From Solea solea (Eukaryota; Chordata; Actinopteri; Pleuronectiformes; Soleidae): a stretch of 64,000 nucleotides of DNA. Shown piece by piece: positions 1 through 13,100 of this stretch. Both the position numbers and the translations under genes were made by a program. Position 1 is the stretch's first letter, and every line of letters starts with the position of its first letter. The notes under the pieces are model-generated. The model made no database searches. It was given only the letters and a program-made list of their open reading frames with translations, and was not told the origin of the DNA. The stretch covers positions 22,015,888 to 22,079,887 of the forward strand of contig NC_081139.1 in NCBI RefSeq assembly GCF_958295425.1, read 5' to 3'.

Positions 1-447
1 GCCAACATTGGCAGAAATAGTGGCGCTTCAACAATTCATGCTCCAAAGTTAGTCATGACAGTCACTGCTAAATAACTGTGAGCCAATATTCTACTCCAAC
101 ATAATTATATCTGTATATAATCTTTATTCTTTTTTTAAAATATAATTATTCTTATTCTGATTCTGTTCAAATGTTGCTCCTGCTTTTTATTAAGTGTTAC
201 CTCAAAATATTGCACTGTTTTTCTTCTTTCTTTTATCTTTGCATAAGGCCACACAACTGATAAGAGTCCTGCAGTGTGGCAGACAGCAGCCCTCACTCAT
301 GTTCTGGTCACATGACTACAGGTGGTATCTTGATTTATAGAAGCATTTATGCAACGTTAAAAATGTATACATCATAACTGATTTTTACCAATTTTTTGTC
401 CAATATCTGATCCAGTGAGTTTGACCAGTATGGACCAATACTGCGTC

Positions 448-947
448 TCATATCATCTCATCCCTGGTGAATAGTCTGTCTGTGGACTGATGGAAGCATG
501 GAGCTGGAGGATTTTGGTCTAAATGACCGGATCGCCGCACACAGATAAAGCCTTTATTATCCTGGATCATTATGTCTTTGTCCTCAAAGGCTGATGGACT
601 ATGTCCCTCAAGTTTAAAATGCTTTAAAGTGGAGAAGGGGAGAGAGACACTGCCATGAACCAGTGTGGCTGAGCCACTACGTGTTATTTCCAGCTGTGGA
701 GTTTGGCTCTGACTTGTCATCATCTGGACCTGAATCACTCAGCTATCATCAATCATCTCTGCTAATAATGAATATGCAGATATTGTCTGCATGAACAGAC
801 TGGAGTAACCGACACACACACCCCATTGAGACTGCCACACACACACACACACACACACACAGAGAAGATATTTAAGTAAAAATGAGTGCAAACACTTACC
901 TTTGAGGAGTCTGTCGGTGCTGTAGCTTCTATATCAGCGCTGTCAAA
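448..947 (-). CDS. Putative small spliced gene, unidentified
   Basis: I do not recognise this protein. A 48-base exon (947-900) has a good acceptor (pyrimidines then CAG) and a strong GTAAGT donor. It joins in phase to an exon starting at 729 after CAG and open to a stop ending at 448. The joined reading is about 110 residues and includes segments such as TPQLEITRSGSATLVHG and NKGFICVRRSGHLDQ. The 48-base exon has no ATG, so either the first usable start is the MM pair near 720 (about 90 residues) or upstream exons exist. A possible polyadenylation signal (AATAAA on the minus strand, 128-123) lies about 320 bases downstream, and a pyrimidine-rich block lies upstream. No domain, signal peptide or membrane segment is visible. 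It could equally be a pseudogene or chance ORF. Confidence 0.3.
834..862. repeat. (CA)n microsatellite
   Basis: About 14 uninterrupted CA units follow a shorter CA-rich stretch at 812-820. It sits within the intron between the two putative exons of the unidentified minus-strand gene. Confidence 0.9.
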
Positions 948-1239
948 CTGGAAAAACAGTCCTCTCACACACACATAAGCGACAGTAAGGCACCAGGGAG
1001 AACCGGTTTCTCTCCTAACCTTTTCTTTCCCTGCGCTCTTTAAAAAAAACCTCACGGGCAACCACTGAAAATCGACAACAGCGACATAGTTGTGTTCGTG
1101 TCTTTGCCTCGTTCACGCAGCAGAACCCGTAAAACAAAGCGGAACTAACAGTGAGCACAGATACGAGTGAGGTTAGCTCGTGTCCAGGTCGGACAACTTT
1201 CAGGCTGTTGCGGCTCTTCCACACTTCTCCAGCAGAACC

Positions 1240-1560
1240 TCTGGAAAATGTTACTGATACTCCTTCCTTCCTTCCTACCCTTCCTACCTCATTCACTTAA
1301 CTCACACACCTCCCTCCTCTCCTCTCTTCTTCTCTTCTCTTCTCTCCTTTCTCCCTCTCTCTCACTTCGCTGCATTTAAAAAACAAAGGAGGAAAAGTTT
1401 TTTCCCTCCTCTCATCTCCTCCTCCCGGGCAGTTCCCTTCACAACCTCCATCCAGCGTCATCAGTTTGTCCGTTGGCAGAGGGGGAGGAGGAGAGTGCGA
1501 GGAGAAGAAGAGAGAGGGGCCCCGCCGGCGAGGATGAGCTAGCATGCACGTGAGCTAGCT
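1240..1560 (-). promoter_or_regulatory. Pyrimidine-rich, locally CpG-rich possible promoter block
   Basis: Positions 1261-1371 are almost pure C/T on the plus strand (TTCC, TCTC and CCTCT runs). They are followed by a GC-rich stretch (GGGGCCCCGCCGGCG, 1517-1531), a CACGTG E-box at 1547-1552 and GAGCTAGC repeats on both sides of it. The block contrasts with AT-rich flanks and lies upstream of the putative minus-strand exons. Promoter function is inferred only. Confidence 0.35.
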
Positions 1561-2940
1561 TAGCTCAAACCTGAACTTTTTTTCTGAGAGGACCAAGTCT
1601 AGAGACAAACAGTGGGGAAATACAACAGTCTAATAGCGGGTGGGCACTATGTGCTCAAATATATACAATATACAATATTCCATCATGATATCACAATAAA
1701 TATATTCTTGATGATATTTCACAGAATCTCATAGTACTTGTTGTATATGGAATGGTGTATAATTCCCAATAAATTCACATTTATGATGCAAAATAAATCT
1801 ATTATTAAATAAATTCAAAATTAAGTCAATAATATCACTGACAACTGTAATTAAAACACTAAACAAGCTTAAATGTGGAATATATTTTTAGTGGAATGTT
1901 ATACATTTAATAGTAGTTTTATTAAATGTCTAATATTAAAATCATAGGTTAGTAATGGCTGAGTTCCAATTAGACTATTAATTTTGAGGGTGCTGTCCTG
2001 ACTTCGTTAACAGGATCAGTAACACCTCGGCTTTTTCTGCTACTACAAAATTGCTGCTGTGCAAAAGGCCTATAGAAATGTCTGTTTTCAGACAAGAACT
2101 CAAGCTAATGTCCAGAGATTGGGGTCTGGACATTTTGTGGAGTTTATCTAGGTGAGGTGAGTTCACAACATCAGGAAGTAACACAAAGGAGCCGGCAGTG
2201 AAATACACAAATAAATAAAAAGTTACAAGTAACATGCACATCATTTCAGGTAAAAGGTCAACTTTACCTTGAATGAACTTAATTTGCGTGTTACAGGCTG
2301 ATGTCACTTTTTTAGTCCGTCGAAGAATTCAATGCCTAATTCTGGAAACTTTTCAGTGACCCCCATTTGAAAACCACAGCTCTAATAACACAAGTCTGCA
2401 CCATGCCCCATAACTGGTAGGCTATAGTGCTTATATGCAGTTGGATGGTAAGTGAGGGGCCAAAGTTAATTTTGCCCACAATGAGGTCCCTTATAAGATT
2501 AACCCAGCGATGCACTCAGTTGGACACAGATCAACAACAAACAATAATTTACCTCTTTTCTTTGTCCGTGGTTGGCCGTCCTGAGAGCCAGGGATGGAGG
2601 GAACATGTCTCAACGTGTCTGCTGTGTGTGCACAAATTGTCTCCCAATATTGTACCTTATTTGAAGAAATGGTAAATGTGTGTACCATTTACTGCTTTGG
2701 GACATTAATGTACCTTTAACATTCAAAAATTTGCCTATATGGACTTGTAATGTAACCCTATTTCTGACAGTGAATCTCTGAAGCAAACAGACTTTGTGGG
2801 AAGACTTTCTCAACTGCTGTTTCATATCAAAATGTAAGTGTTGTGTGATGTAATCAGAATATTCATATACAATTATTTAAGAGATACATTTGTTTTTCTC
2901 AACACAACTGATAATTCATTTTAACAGAAACCCCATCTAC
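1561..2940. other. Intergenic stretch, no gene seen
   Basis: AT-rich DNA with short ORFs that lack splice context or family resemblance. From 2761 it contains the first copy of a roughly 95-base sequence that recurs near 5337 (listed separately). Confidence 0.6.
2761..2856 (+). repeat. Direct repeat, copy A
   Basis: About 95 bases running from TTTCTGACAG through AAGCAAAC, GTGGGAAGAC, TCTCAACTGCTG and TAAGTGTTGTGTGATG. A close copy in the same orientation lies at 5337-5440, with a few substitutions and a short insertion. Confidence 0.8.
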
Positions 2941-2954
2941 TTAGTTAGACACAA

Positions 2955-3238
2955 GACACAAGAACAGTTTTTTCCCCCAGGCCGTCACACTACTGAACAC
3001 TTGACCAGTTTATTTGTTTATTTATTTATTCACTATCTGCACCTTATCGTTTATATATATATTTAAAAATAGACCGGACCTCTGGACACCTTATTTATTC
3101 ACTCTTGTTGAATGTATGTTAAGTTATGTTGATGTCTACGTTTCATGTACAGCGTGTGTTTGAAAAAAACGGAGTCAAATTCCTTGTATGTGTTCACATA
3201 CTTGGCCAATAAAGCTGATTCTGATTCGGATTCTGATT
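2955..3238 (+). mobile_element. LINE remnant: ORF2 C-terminus and 3' tail
   Basis: Reading from 2960 gives KNSFFPQAVTLLNT then a stop at 3002-3004. This resembles the C-terminal FFP-A--LLN signature of teleost L2/CR1/Rex-type ORF2 proteins. The following 3' UTR ends with CCTTGTATGT, ACTTGGCCAATAAAGC and imperfect GATTCTGATT repeats at 3218-3238, the usual LINE 3' tail in fish. The rest of the element is missing (5' truncation). Confidence 0.75.
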
Positions 3239-3565
3239 AGTTTATGTTTGTATTAAAACTACTAAATCATAGTACTATATCATAGTACTATACAGACATG
3301 AGCAACATATTCAAGTGTCTGTATGAGCCCTGTAATGAGCTCCACATGGTGGGACAGTGAGTAGAATATGAATGTGAGGGTGGACAAGTTGAATTACAGG
3401 CTAAAGTCATTTTGTATTCGTACAGTCGCACACTGAAAAGGCCTGGGAATTTGCTGCACCAACTGGTGACACAGGACCTTGTGGACTGTGTTGGGACTTT
3501 CTGGGGGAATGAGCTACAGCTGTGCGTGCTGAGACTGCAGGAGCGCTTCATTGGGCACAACAGAG

Positions 3566-3595
3566 GAGGAGGAGGAGGAGGAGGAGGTGGCGGCA
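3566..3595. repeat. (GGA)n trinucleotide repeat
   Basis: About nine GGA/GGT units in a row, giving artificial poly-Gly, poly-Glu or poly-Pro reading frames on the two strands. Confidence 0.9.
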
Positions 3596-4673
3596 GTGAT
3601 TTGTGCACCAGAGACAGGATCTTATTTATTTATAAACTTTGTAGACTCTATGGCCACAGTGCTAACAGTTCAACAACTAATCTCATGTGTTCAGTGTTCC
3701 TCACTAGTATCAGGGTGTGTTTGCATATGGAGATCATTGTATGGATTAGGGTTACAGTCAGATTTGATTTGACTGAGCAGATCGTTATAGACGGCATAGA
3801 TTATTACTTTGGCGTGCCTTGCAGATTCCATGGTTACTTGGAATAATTTGACAATTTACTGGAACCTCATGAAAATTCATTTCCTGGAAGATTTGGCAAC
3901 AGACAAGTGTTTTGGCCATTGTGCCGGGGAGTGAAATAAACTGTTGATTTAGTACGTGGAAAATTGAACAAATCATAGTTTCTTGTGCTCTTTCTAGTGA
4001 TTAACTGAGGTCGTTGTTGACAAGGTCCAAACTAAGTTTTGCATATTCCTCTACTGGTAAAGAAAAATAAAAGTAAAGTAAAGATGCTGTTCTCTTCTTT
4101 CCAGTAGACATTTGAAAGTTTTACTATACTAAATAAATACACACAAAAAAGACAAAACAGCATCTTGAGACTGGGAGACATTTCAAACAATGCCTACCAT
4201 TCACATACATATGACTCTTGTTGCAACATGCTGTGACCTCTGAGGAAAGAAGATTTCACTGACAGTCAGTGTATTTCCAACCTGTTCATAACTGAACTGA
4301 CAGGTACTTTTACCACAGATTCTACCCAGCAATTATACTTTTCTCCTTAAGTAACCTACAGCAGGAGAAACACTGACGAGTTCTTCTACAGAAGCTTGTT
4401 GAAGTAAATTCAGCCCCAGCTTCTGTGTACAGTATACAGCTCGTCACTGGGGTGGTACCCTCTAAGGTACAGATTTATACCCTTGTGGTTTGTACCTTAT
4501 AGAGATGTTGTTGTTCCCCTATAGTGGGCAATTTCCTACCTTAATTTACGAGTACAAAATACAATCCTTAGTAAGTCTTAAGTAAGACTAATTTTCCATC
4601 AACTTTCTGTCATATAGGTTTTGAAGTAAAAGCAAAAACCATGATCAGTGTTTGGTAGATCCACACTGAGAGT

Positions 4674-4702
4674 AGGGCCGGCCCAAGCCTTTATGGGGCC
4701 CT
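4674..4702 (+). repeat. GGGCCGGCCC-type transposon end
   Basis: The sequence AGGGCCGGCCCAAGCC followed by TTTATGGGGCCC recurs in reverse orientation near 32515-32545. This looks like the terminal segment of a dispersed DNA element; the interiors next to the two copies do not obviously match. Confidence 0.5.
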
Positions 4703-5336
4703 TAGCTAAATCTGATTAGCCCCCCTCCCACCACCTCAGAGTCACCTGTTCTTGACTATTATTGAAACACTATAAATTGCATTATAGTTATATTATGTAC
4801 ACCATTAGCGGGCAGTAAAATCACAAAAGTGGTCTAGTATATAATTTACACTTTCATAGTTAAGTTGAAGCACTAAGCATGATGCTACTGAAGCTGAATT
4901 GAAAAATAACAAAACACAACTGCAGACTTTGCATTTGCTGCAAACTACTAAACCAGTTTAATGGCGTTGGTTTTTACAACTTGGAACAAGTGTGCACTTA
5001 ATGTGCAATCTGCAACTACAAAATAAAACCAAATAACCTTAGATAAATATATGTAGATTTCTTTAATATGTTAAAATATCTTTTTTCTCGCAGCCATTTA
5101 GTTTGCTTACGCTTTGGGCGGGCTGTTTCAAAAAGGTACAAATATACAGTATGCACATTTTATTTTATTTTATTCTATTGTCACTTTAACTGAGCTGTTG
5201 TAAATGTGCGTTTCCCCCCTGCTTGGGAACATACATACATATACATACACTTTTTGGGCAATGAAAAATGGACATACATGTACTTACAGGTACAGTAATT
5301 ATCCCTTAGGGCTTTTATTTGCCTAAATTGTACCTA

Positions 5337-5440
5337 TTTCTGACAATTTACTGACAATCTCTAAAGCAAACCAACCTTGTGGGAAGACTCTCTCAACTGC
5401 TGTTTTATATCAAATTGTAAGTGTTGTGTGATGTTATTAA
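5337..5440 (+). repeat. Direct repeat, copy B
   Basis: Second copy of the sequence at 2761-2856, same orientation, about 2.6 kb away. It keeps AAGCAAAC, TTGTGGGAAGAC, TCTCAACTGCTG and GTAAGTGTTGTGTGATG. Confidence 0.8.
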
Positions 5441-6840
5441 CTAAGAAGTTAAAGTTTTAGTGGCCATAATGTTGCTTTGAATATAAGCACGTAGTGGCTG
5501 AGGAAGACATGCCAGCCAAAGCTTTTAAATAAAACAACAGGCCTCCACTTGCATTAACAATAGCATGATTACTATTACTATACTGAGATTTTGGAAGAAT
5601 GACATAATGCATCTGTTACTCACATGTGTGCAAAGCAACCTCCAGGCGTTTCCCTCTAAAGTATAAGTGCTCGACACAAAACACATCTCATTTACTGGAA
5701 AACTAAGTTTAATTTCAAACGCAGTTAATGTGTCAAAATTGCAACTTGAACAACATTATTTGCAAAACAGAAAATCAGATCACTTTGTTTACGCCAGCCT
5801 GTAGTTTGAGAGCTTGCAGTGAGACTCTGTTTGCGTGTTCTTGCTCAAGAGTGTCAGAAACAAACCCTCTGGAAGAGTTTATGTGATGAAATCAGGCTGA
5901 AATCTTCACCCTCTGTTTTTAAATAATCCCTTTTACTGAATGACTGTATGAGTTATAGACAGTCTTACTTTTTTAAGAACCACAAAGCACTTTGTTCCTG
6001 CTGTTTTGGAAGGTGACCTACAAATACATTTATTGCTATCGTTACATGTACAGTGGGGGTAGAGTACATCATGCCACGCAAGTTGTACCATTTCTATTAT
6101 AATATGGTTGTACAACTTGAAAATATATGAATGAACCAAATAACCTCTATTTGTACAGCACTGTTTACACTCAAACAACACACTCAGTTTACACAAGAAT
6201 AGATCAAACAAAGATGGAACCACTTAATGCATTATACTGGATTATGCCATTAAAGATTACAGCATCATTTTAATATTTTTGCCAGACACTGAGCAGAGAA
6301 GGTTATATACCTTTAATAGCTTAGCACCACCATTGTACACATATGCTTAACTCACAGCAGCATCTGTAGATTGTCAGGTCGGCCTCGGGCTGTGTGGGAT
6401 GGGGGCAGAGCAGATGCTGTGACAGGAAGTCACTAACGTGGTCCAGATGTGAGGACAAGAGCCTACCTCCGACACAGCTGGAAAATATGGACAACTTGCA
6501 AGCATCGACTGCACATGAGTGAAGAGATCTCCGTTAAAAGGCACAAGTTTCTGTCTTTTTATAGGAATGAAAAGTCAGATATAAGATTAAGGTTTTAATC
6601 CACCCTGTGCCTGTCCTCATTTACAGCAGAGGAACAATGATAAAAAGGTTTGCCCAAAAAATGTATTCAAGTCATAAACAGCATATTAAGGACTTCTAAT
6701 CAGATATACCACAATAAGTCCACTAATCAGACGTTATTCATGAAATATATAATTCATTAAATAAGGTAATTATTTAACAACCAACTGCCCTCTAGTGTTC
6801 AAAAAGGTGCAATGCAAAAAAACGAGTACAAAGGCAAGGC
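5441..6840. other. Intergenic stretch, no gene seen
   Basis: AT-rich DNA upstream of the timeless 3' end, with only short, unsupported ORFs. Confidence 0.55.
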
Positions 6841-6845
6841 ACTTT

Positions 6846-6851
6846 TTTATT
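6846..6851 (-). terminator. Candidate timeless polyadenylation signal
   Basis: AATAAA on the minus strand about 280 bases past the timeless stop codon. No transcript evidence; other AATAAA-like sites are nearby. Confidence 0.4.
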
Positions 6852-7131
6852 ATTATTAATAAACAGAAAAACAGGAATTTTAGAGTGAACAGTTCCGACT
6901 GACAAGTAAAATATTTTTTGTAAAAATGCAGTAACTTTGTAATCAAAGATAATAATTGGTTGACAAACAAAGGCCTGTTTTGAATCAGAGGAAAATAACA
7001 AATTACAACAAGTAAGAACATTTAAACAAATACAACTCAATTGATAACGAAACAGGTTAAACAAGAGAACTGTCCAGCTCAGAACAAAGTGAGGGAGTAT
7101 TGCGACTCACAGTTCCATTAAAAGGTTCTCA

Positions 7132-10100
7132 CTAATCCTCATCGTCCTCTTCGTCAATTAAGACCATCTTGCGTCTACGTTTCACAGGAGCAGAGACGTC
7201 GTCCCCGTCTGAATCTGCATCACTGTTGGCATCCATGTCCATCGCAGCGGAGGAGTCATTCTCTGTAAAAGAGAGAATTGTGTTAACACTGTGCTTCATT
7301 CATGACTTAACACCACAGAGAGTGATAACCCCAACACGGGTAAAACACTGATTACAGCCCCTCTGATAAAGATGTATTTATGTTTTGTCAGTTATGTGTT
7401 AATTAAGGTTAAATTAATACTGATGCTAAACCCCAACTGTTATGCTAAACCCCAACTGTTCCTGAATGTTCCTGCCATTCAATAAAAATAGTCATTATCT
7501 ATGGTGGGTATGTTTTCATGCCTTTGGTAAAACCAGGCATGATATTGTGCTCTAATAGATGTTTTTCTCCAAATATGAGTGATGTGAAACCTTCAAAAAA
7601 CACACTCCTTCCTCTCAGGCTATTTACAAATTTAAATAAATCTGCGGTTCGAAATTCGATCAAAACAAAATTAGGGCTTTAATACTGAACCCAATCTGCT
7701 GTGGCACATTCAGTATGTGAAGCTTTCAGTGTAAAATGTGCAATAAAAACCTAAACCGAGTTCACTTTAAAATCACTGTAAAATACCGTTCTCCTCATCA
7801 TCGTCGTCGTCGTCCAACACTCTGCTTCTCTTAGTTGAGGTCTTCTCTTGGGACCTGGCGTGTACAAAAATATGTTTTAAGGAGATTTAGAAATAAAAAT
7901 AGACATTTCTCAGCTGTGGATTGGCCTAAGTGATAGACAAAACACCTCACCTCTCAGCTGTGCTTTCTGTGTCCTCAGTGGGGGTGAAATCTGACACAGG
8001 GGCTAAAAAAACCCAAAACAAAACAAACACTTAATCCATGACCCACCCATTAATTAGCCAAGGGTTTTCAAAGCAAACTGCAGCAGAAAAGTACTTTACA
8101 GTGAAGGTTTTTAGTTCCAAACCAAAACAATTGAGGTGGTAGATTTATATTCTCTTTTATCCTTATAATACATTCTTAGAAAATCAAATCAGTAACAACT
8201 TTTTCTATATCACATTCTTAGCTACCTGACTGGCCAAAGCAAGCTGTAGCAGAATTTATGCGCAGCATGTAACTTAATGCTAAAATACCATGTGAGAAAG
8301 CTGCAATTAACTGGTGCAACCTGACACTACAAAGCAATTGTTGTGCCATTCCCACACACCTGGACACTCATTGGAGCGGTGTTTCCTCTTGCGTGCGAAC
8401 AGCAGAGCTCTCAGAGCCTGATCCCTCTGTTCACCTGAGACCACCTCATCCTCCTCATCCTCCTGCTGAGCTTTTTCAGTCGGACTCCGGGGCTCGTCCT
8501 GCTCTTCGCCAACTTTTGGCTCATCCTCACTTGGACAAAGAGCTGCAGCTGCACTCCTGAGCTGGGATTTGCTCATCTTTGCTGGGATTCTCCAGAAATA
8601 TTCCTGATAAACATTTATTAACACATTTCAGTCGAAATCGAATCACATTTTAGTTATAGGGCATATTAAAAAAAGAACACAGTTGGCCAAAGTGCAGCAC
8701 AGCTGACATTAAAATCTACAAAGATAAGAAAACAAACAAAGCATAAAAGACAAACAAGTAAAATAAGGCCAACATCTCGCACTGTATCAAATGCCATGGG
8801 AAAGGGACCATCACAACTAAATGCTGAACCCTAACCCTTAAACCAAGTCTCAAAAAGCCCCTTTAAGAGCCAAAATGTCTTAACTCCCTAAGTTTCTTTG
8901 TTCCTCACAAAGATGCCACACAAGAACACACACACACACCTGTTCATCTGCAGGTGGACGTAGCCCCAGTTTGCGTAGCAGCCTCTGAAACCTCTTGTTG
9001 TCCATGGCATCTTCATTCGTCTCCGTCAGAGGAACCAGTGGCACAGGCTGGGACAAACCTGTGCAATGAACCACAAAGATTTTTTTTACGACACGCTCAC
9101 TCACAATAACTCAGACTCTGTAATGAAGTAAATACACAGATCCAAATGCTGTGATAGATCATAAAGTGGCACTAACCATTTTCTTTACGGTTTTCTGCTG
9201 TTTTTTTAAGAGAATTCTGCAGCCACAACAGCGGCCCACTCATGCCTGTTAAATAGAAACATAAAAACATTTCATTCATGTTTATACAAATAAATACATC
9301 AACATTAAATATTTACTTCTAATTTGGCCTGTAACGATACACCAAAGTCACGATTCGGTTCATATCACGATTTTCGTCCCACGGCTCGATTTATTTGTTG
9401 GTTTGTTTTGGGGAGCTCGTAGGAAAAAAAGAGAGAGCTAGAGCTTCTACATTCTGTAACAAAGTCAATTGTTGTTAAAAAATAATCTCCTCCACACTGT
9501 GAGGTAACAGACGTCCAGTCTGTGGTGTGAATCTGAAATTAAATAACAAAAAAGTAAAACAAAACAAAGCAACATTTGTCTTTTCTAAAAGTCCATTGTG
9601 GAGATGATTTAAGCTTAGGAATCAAACTTTCTGTCTGTGCCATGAACCACAAATATGTAAACAAATGAACAACTCTTTTCATAAGAGAACCAAATGTGTT
9701 GCATTGCAGAGTTGATTCAATCAAGATGAAAACTCTTTTTCAGAATACACCATCATGTCCACATTGTCTGGCTAGAGGTTTGCTCTCTGCGCTGTGACAC
9801 TGTCCCCAGTGTCCCCTGCAGTGGAAAAACCCTCTCACTGAGAACAGATGTGCCTGCTGGGGCTCCAGCACACTGAGCAACCCCTCATTCTTGACCCCCG
9901 CAAACAGGCGCATATGCAGCAAGTGCCATGAAAACCCTGGTCCGAATTAGCAGGTAACTTAATGTGAAATAATAATAGACTGCGGCGTTAGGCGTTTCCT
10001 CCGCGCCCCACTTAAATAAATCTCAGGATGGAGCCGTTGAACGTGCATTGACATGTTGGACGTGTTGTGCGTCACTTTAAAACACTTTAAAAAGTTAGGG

Positions 10101-13100
10101 TCTTACTATCGGGAAGCCGAAACGCTCCCATACTGCTGACTTAAATAAACTAGCAGGGTCTGTTATTAGCCATGTTTCCTCTACTCCTCACGTTGATGAA
10201 CTAGCGGTAGCAAAACTTTGTCTTACTCGTCATATGATTGGATATGTACAGTCGTATCGTCACACAACACACAGATGGAGGAGACGATGAGAAAACTTAT
10301 CTTAAGTTTTTTTTTAAAAGCTCATCGGGCTGTTTCTGGATTGGAAGGACAAACTCAGGGAGTTGGAGGGGGTGTGTCGCGAATCTGCCCTGTTCCAGCT
10401 GTGACACAGGCTTGTGGGTGGTTTCGATATGCGTATTGTTACAGACTTACTTCTAATCTAATATCAACTGGCTGTATTATTACTCCGTCTCACCTTCCTG
10501 CTGCAGCGCATTCACCATAGTGCCCACATCAGCTCTCCTCTCCCCCGTGGATACCATGCTTTGGCTCTTCCTCATGCTGCCATTTTGTGACTTGGCCCCT
10601 CTCTTCTGCTCTTCATCTTCCTCATCCTCACTCTCTTCAGACTCATCCTCCACCTCCTCATCATCGTCGTCATCATCATCATCTCTGTCCACAGAATCAT
10701 CTGGAGAACCTTGTGTTAGTCCTGTCAGGAACTCTTCTTCAGTCTGTTGCAGAAGACACAGTAGACAACATGTTTTAACAATATACTTGGGGATATACTG
10801 TATTAGGTAATTGAAGACAGTCTTATTGTAAAAGACCTGAATACTGTATGTTTAAAATGACTTTACCATTCCTTTTCCTGAGCTCTTCCGTTGAGCATTG
10901 CGACTTCTCTTCTTATACAGCTCCCTTCTCTCCGACACCAGGCCCATACTGAGCAGCTTGTCCACCACTCGTGCGCGGGATCGCTTGGCAGTCAGCTTCT
11001 TCATGATGTTTCCCAGCACGTCTGTGAGAGCACAATACATTGTTAGCACCAAAGACACTCAAACTAGCCCAGTTTTTTTTATTGGACTGAAACAAAAAGA
11101 GAAAGGTTCTGTGAACAAGCAGATTATTTGTATACCATCAGAGTCTTTGTACTCCTCAAACAGCATCTGTAGTTCCATCTCTTGCTCCTCCCTCCAAAGT
11201 ACAATCTGGGTACCTTTCCTTTGAAAAACGATACAAACAGTACTTATAGGAAGTCATTCTGTGGCATAATCCTCATTACATTTTTATCAGCACTCATGGA
11301 AAGTGTTTTAAATGACTCACTCATTCAATTTCCAGTCCCAAGACAACCTGCACTATTTTTGTTCAATGAAACTATGGTTAGAGATAAGGCCATTAGGAAG
11401 ATCATATTTGAAGGATTAACCGCTGCCCAACTTTGAACTCTTTGAACTCTGGTATAGTGTTGGTCTAGATTTGTTTATTTATGTATTTACATGTTTTATA
11501 ATTTCATTTGTCTTACAGCATTTATACACATCTGTAGGCCAATTAGAAGTTGTTTTTTTCATGTTCAGCTTGTATTTATCCTGTATGTATCTGTATCTGT
11601 TTGTTTATGTGTCTTAATTCTTTGTGTCGTGTTTCTTGTTAAGATCACTTCAAGCAAATACTCTGTGTACATGACAGAACAAAACACAACAACAAAAAAA
11701 TGCACTTGAATCCACTTTATATTAATTTTCTTGGACCATTTGCTGATCATATGATTTTATATCTTATTCTTATAGTTCATGTATATTATATTTATATTAT
11801 ATTCTGTGTGTTTAATTTCATAGTTGTAAACCTGGTCTTGGCCAGGACACTCTTGCAAAACAGATTTTCAATCTCGGAGAGTTTTATTCCTTGTTCAATA
11901 AAAAAATAAACGAAATTCCTCGAGTACATACTTCTGTTTCTTCAGTTCCTTAGCGCTGCCCACCAGGCCCATACGCACCAGCTGTGTCACCACCTGGCGC
12001 CGAGTGCGCTCCCTGCTGCTGAGTAAAGGCAGCAAAGTCTCCACGATGTCTGGGACTAAAGCACAAGAGCAGAAAAAGCAGGTACATGGTAAGCAACTGT
12101 ATCATAATTTAACACAATAAATGAAAATAAATAACAGAAAGAAAGTTTACCTTCAGAGTGTTGGTGCTCCTCATAGAGCTTACGCAACTCCTCCTCCTCC
12201 TCTTCAGTCCAGTTTGGCTTCTTTTCCTCTCTGGCATATTTAGACACCCAATGAGAGAGACAATATTTGAAATGGTAGAGCACTAGATTTGCTGGTTTGT
12301 AATAAACATGATAACATGAACTTTTTGAATGAAAATACATCTTTAACCTGTACCTTGTAGGTAAACTTAATACAATGTACCCTTACAATAAAAAAAATGG
12401 AAAACAAAGAAAGAGACCAACCCATCCTTGCTGTAGCCCTCTGTCATCTCACGCACAGCTCCCACATTTTTCCAGAAGAGCAGCTCAACATATGCCTTGT
12501 TGTTTTTTGTTGCCAGTGAAAAGAAATGGTTCAGCACAAACTTGGCAAAGGTCACCAGTTCCTGTGAAGGAAAGTATGAAAGGTGAGCTCTGGGTGACAC
12601 TGTATCACCACATACTTGCATGACAATAACAGTTTTTTTTACTTTCTCTGCTACTATACTATGCCACTGTACCCTGTAAGCAGCTGCAGCAGGGTCACTC
12701 AGGATTTTGTTGAAAAGGTTGAAGACTGACAGTTGGAAAAGCAGGGCGTCCATTTTGAGGTCAACAGCCAGGCGGTGCAGCATTCGTGCGATGCAGTGGT
12801 TTGTGTGGGGAGAGTTTTTCGTGTACGATTTCAGTAGGATGAGGTAAGGACGCACAATATTAGGGCTGGCAAACCTGTGAAGGGAGGGACAGAGACAACA
12901 TGTCCTGTGAGGAAGCTCACAGTGTGACCAGCCACAATGAGGGTTAACACAACTCTTTTGTTCACCTCTTGATGAAGTCCAGAAAGTTGAACTCCGTTTC
13001 AGAAACTTGGACAGACTCCAGCTCTTCTTCTTCTAACTCTAGATCATCATCATCATCCTCCTCCTCTGCCACAGGCTCAGGAGCAGACGACCCTGAAGGT

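Larger units (their letters stand above)
3239..5336. other. Intergenic stretch, no gene seen
   Basis: It contains a GGA-type trinucleotide run (3566-3595), a short TE-like end at 4674-4702 and AT-rich DNA. The open frame at 3412-3846 (plus) has a poly-Gly run made by the GGA repeat and no recognisable homology, so I do not call it a gene. Confidence 0.6.

Noticed and set aside
3412..3846. Plus-strand ORF with poly-Gly, 144 codons
   Set aside because: The Gly run is a GGA microsatellite. There are no splice sites, no family resemblance and no supporting promoter or polyadenylation context.
8822..8846. CCCTAACCCTTA, telomere-like
   Set aside because: Only about two units, inside a timeless intron; not an interstitial telomere array.
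10520..10810. Plus-strand Ser-rich ORFs
   Set aside because: Antisense shadow of the acidic timeless exon 10743-10494.
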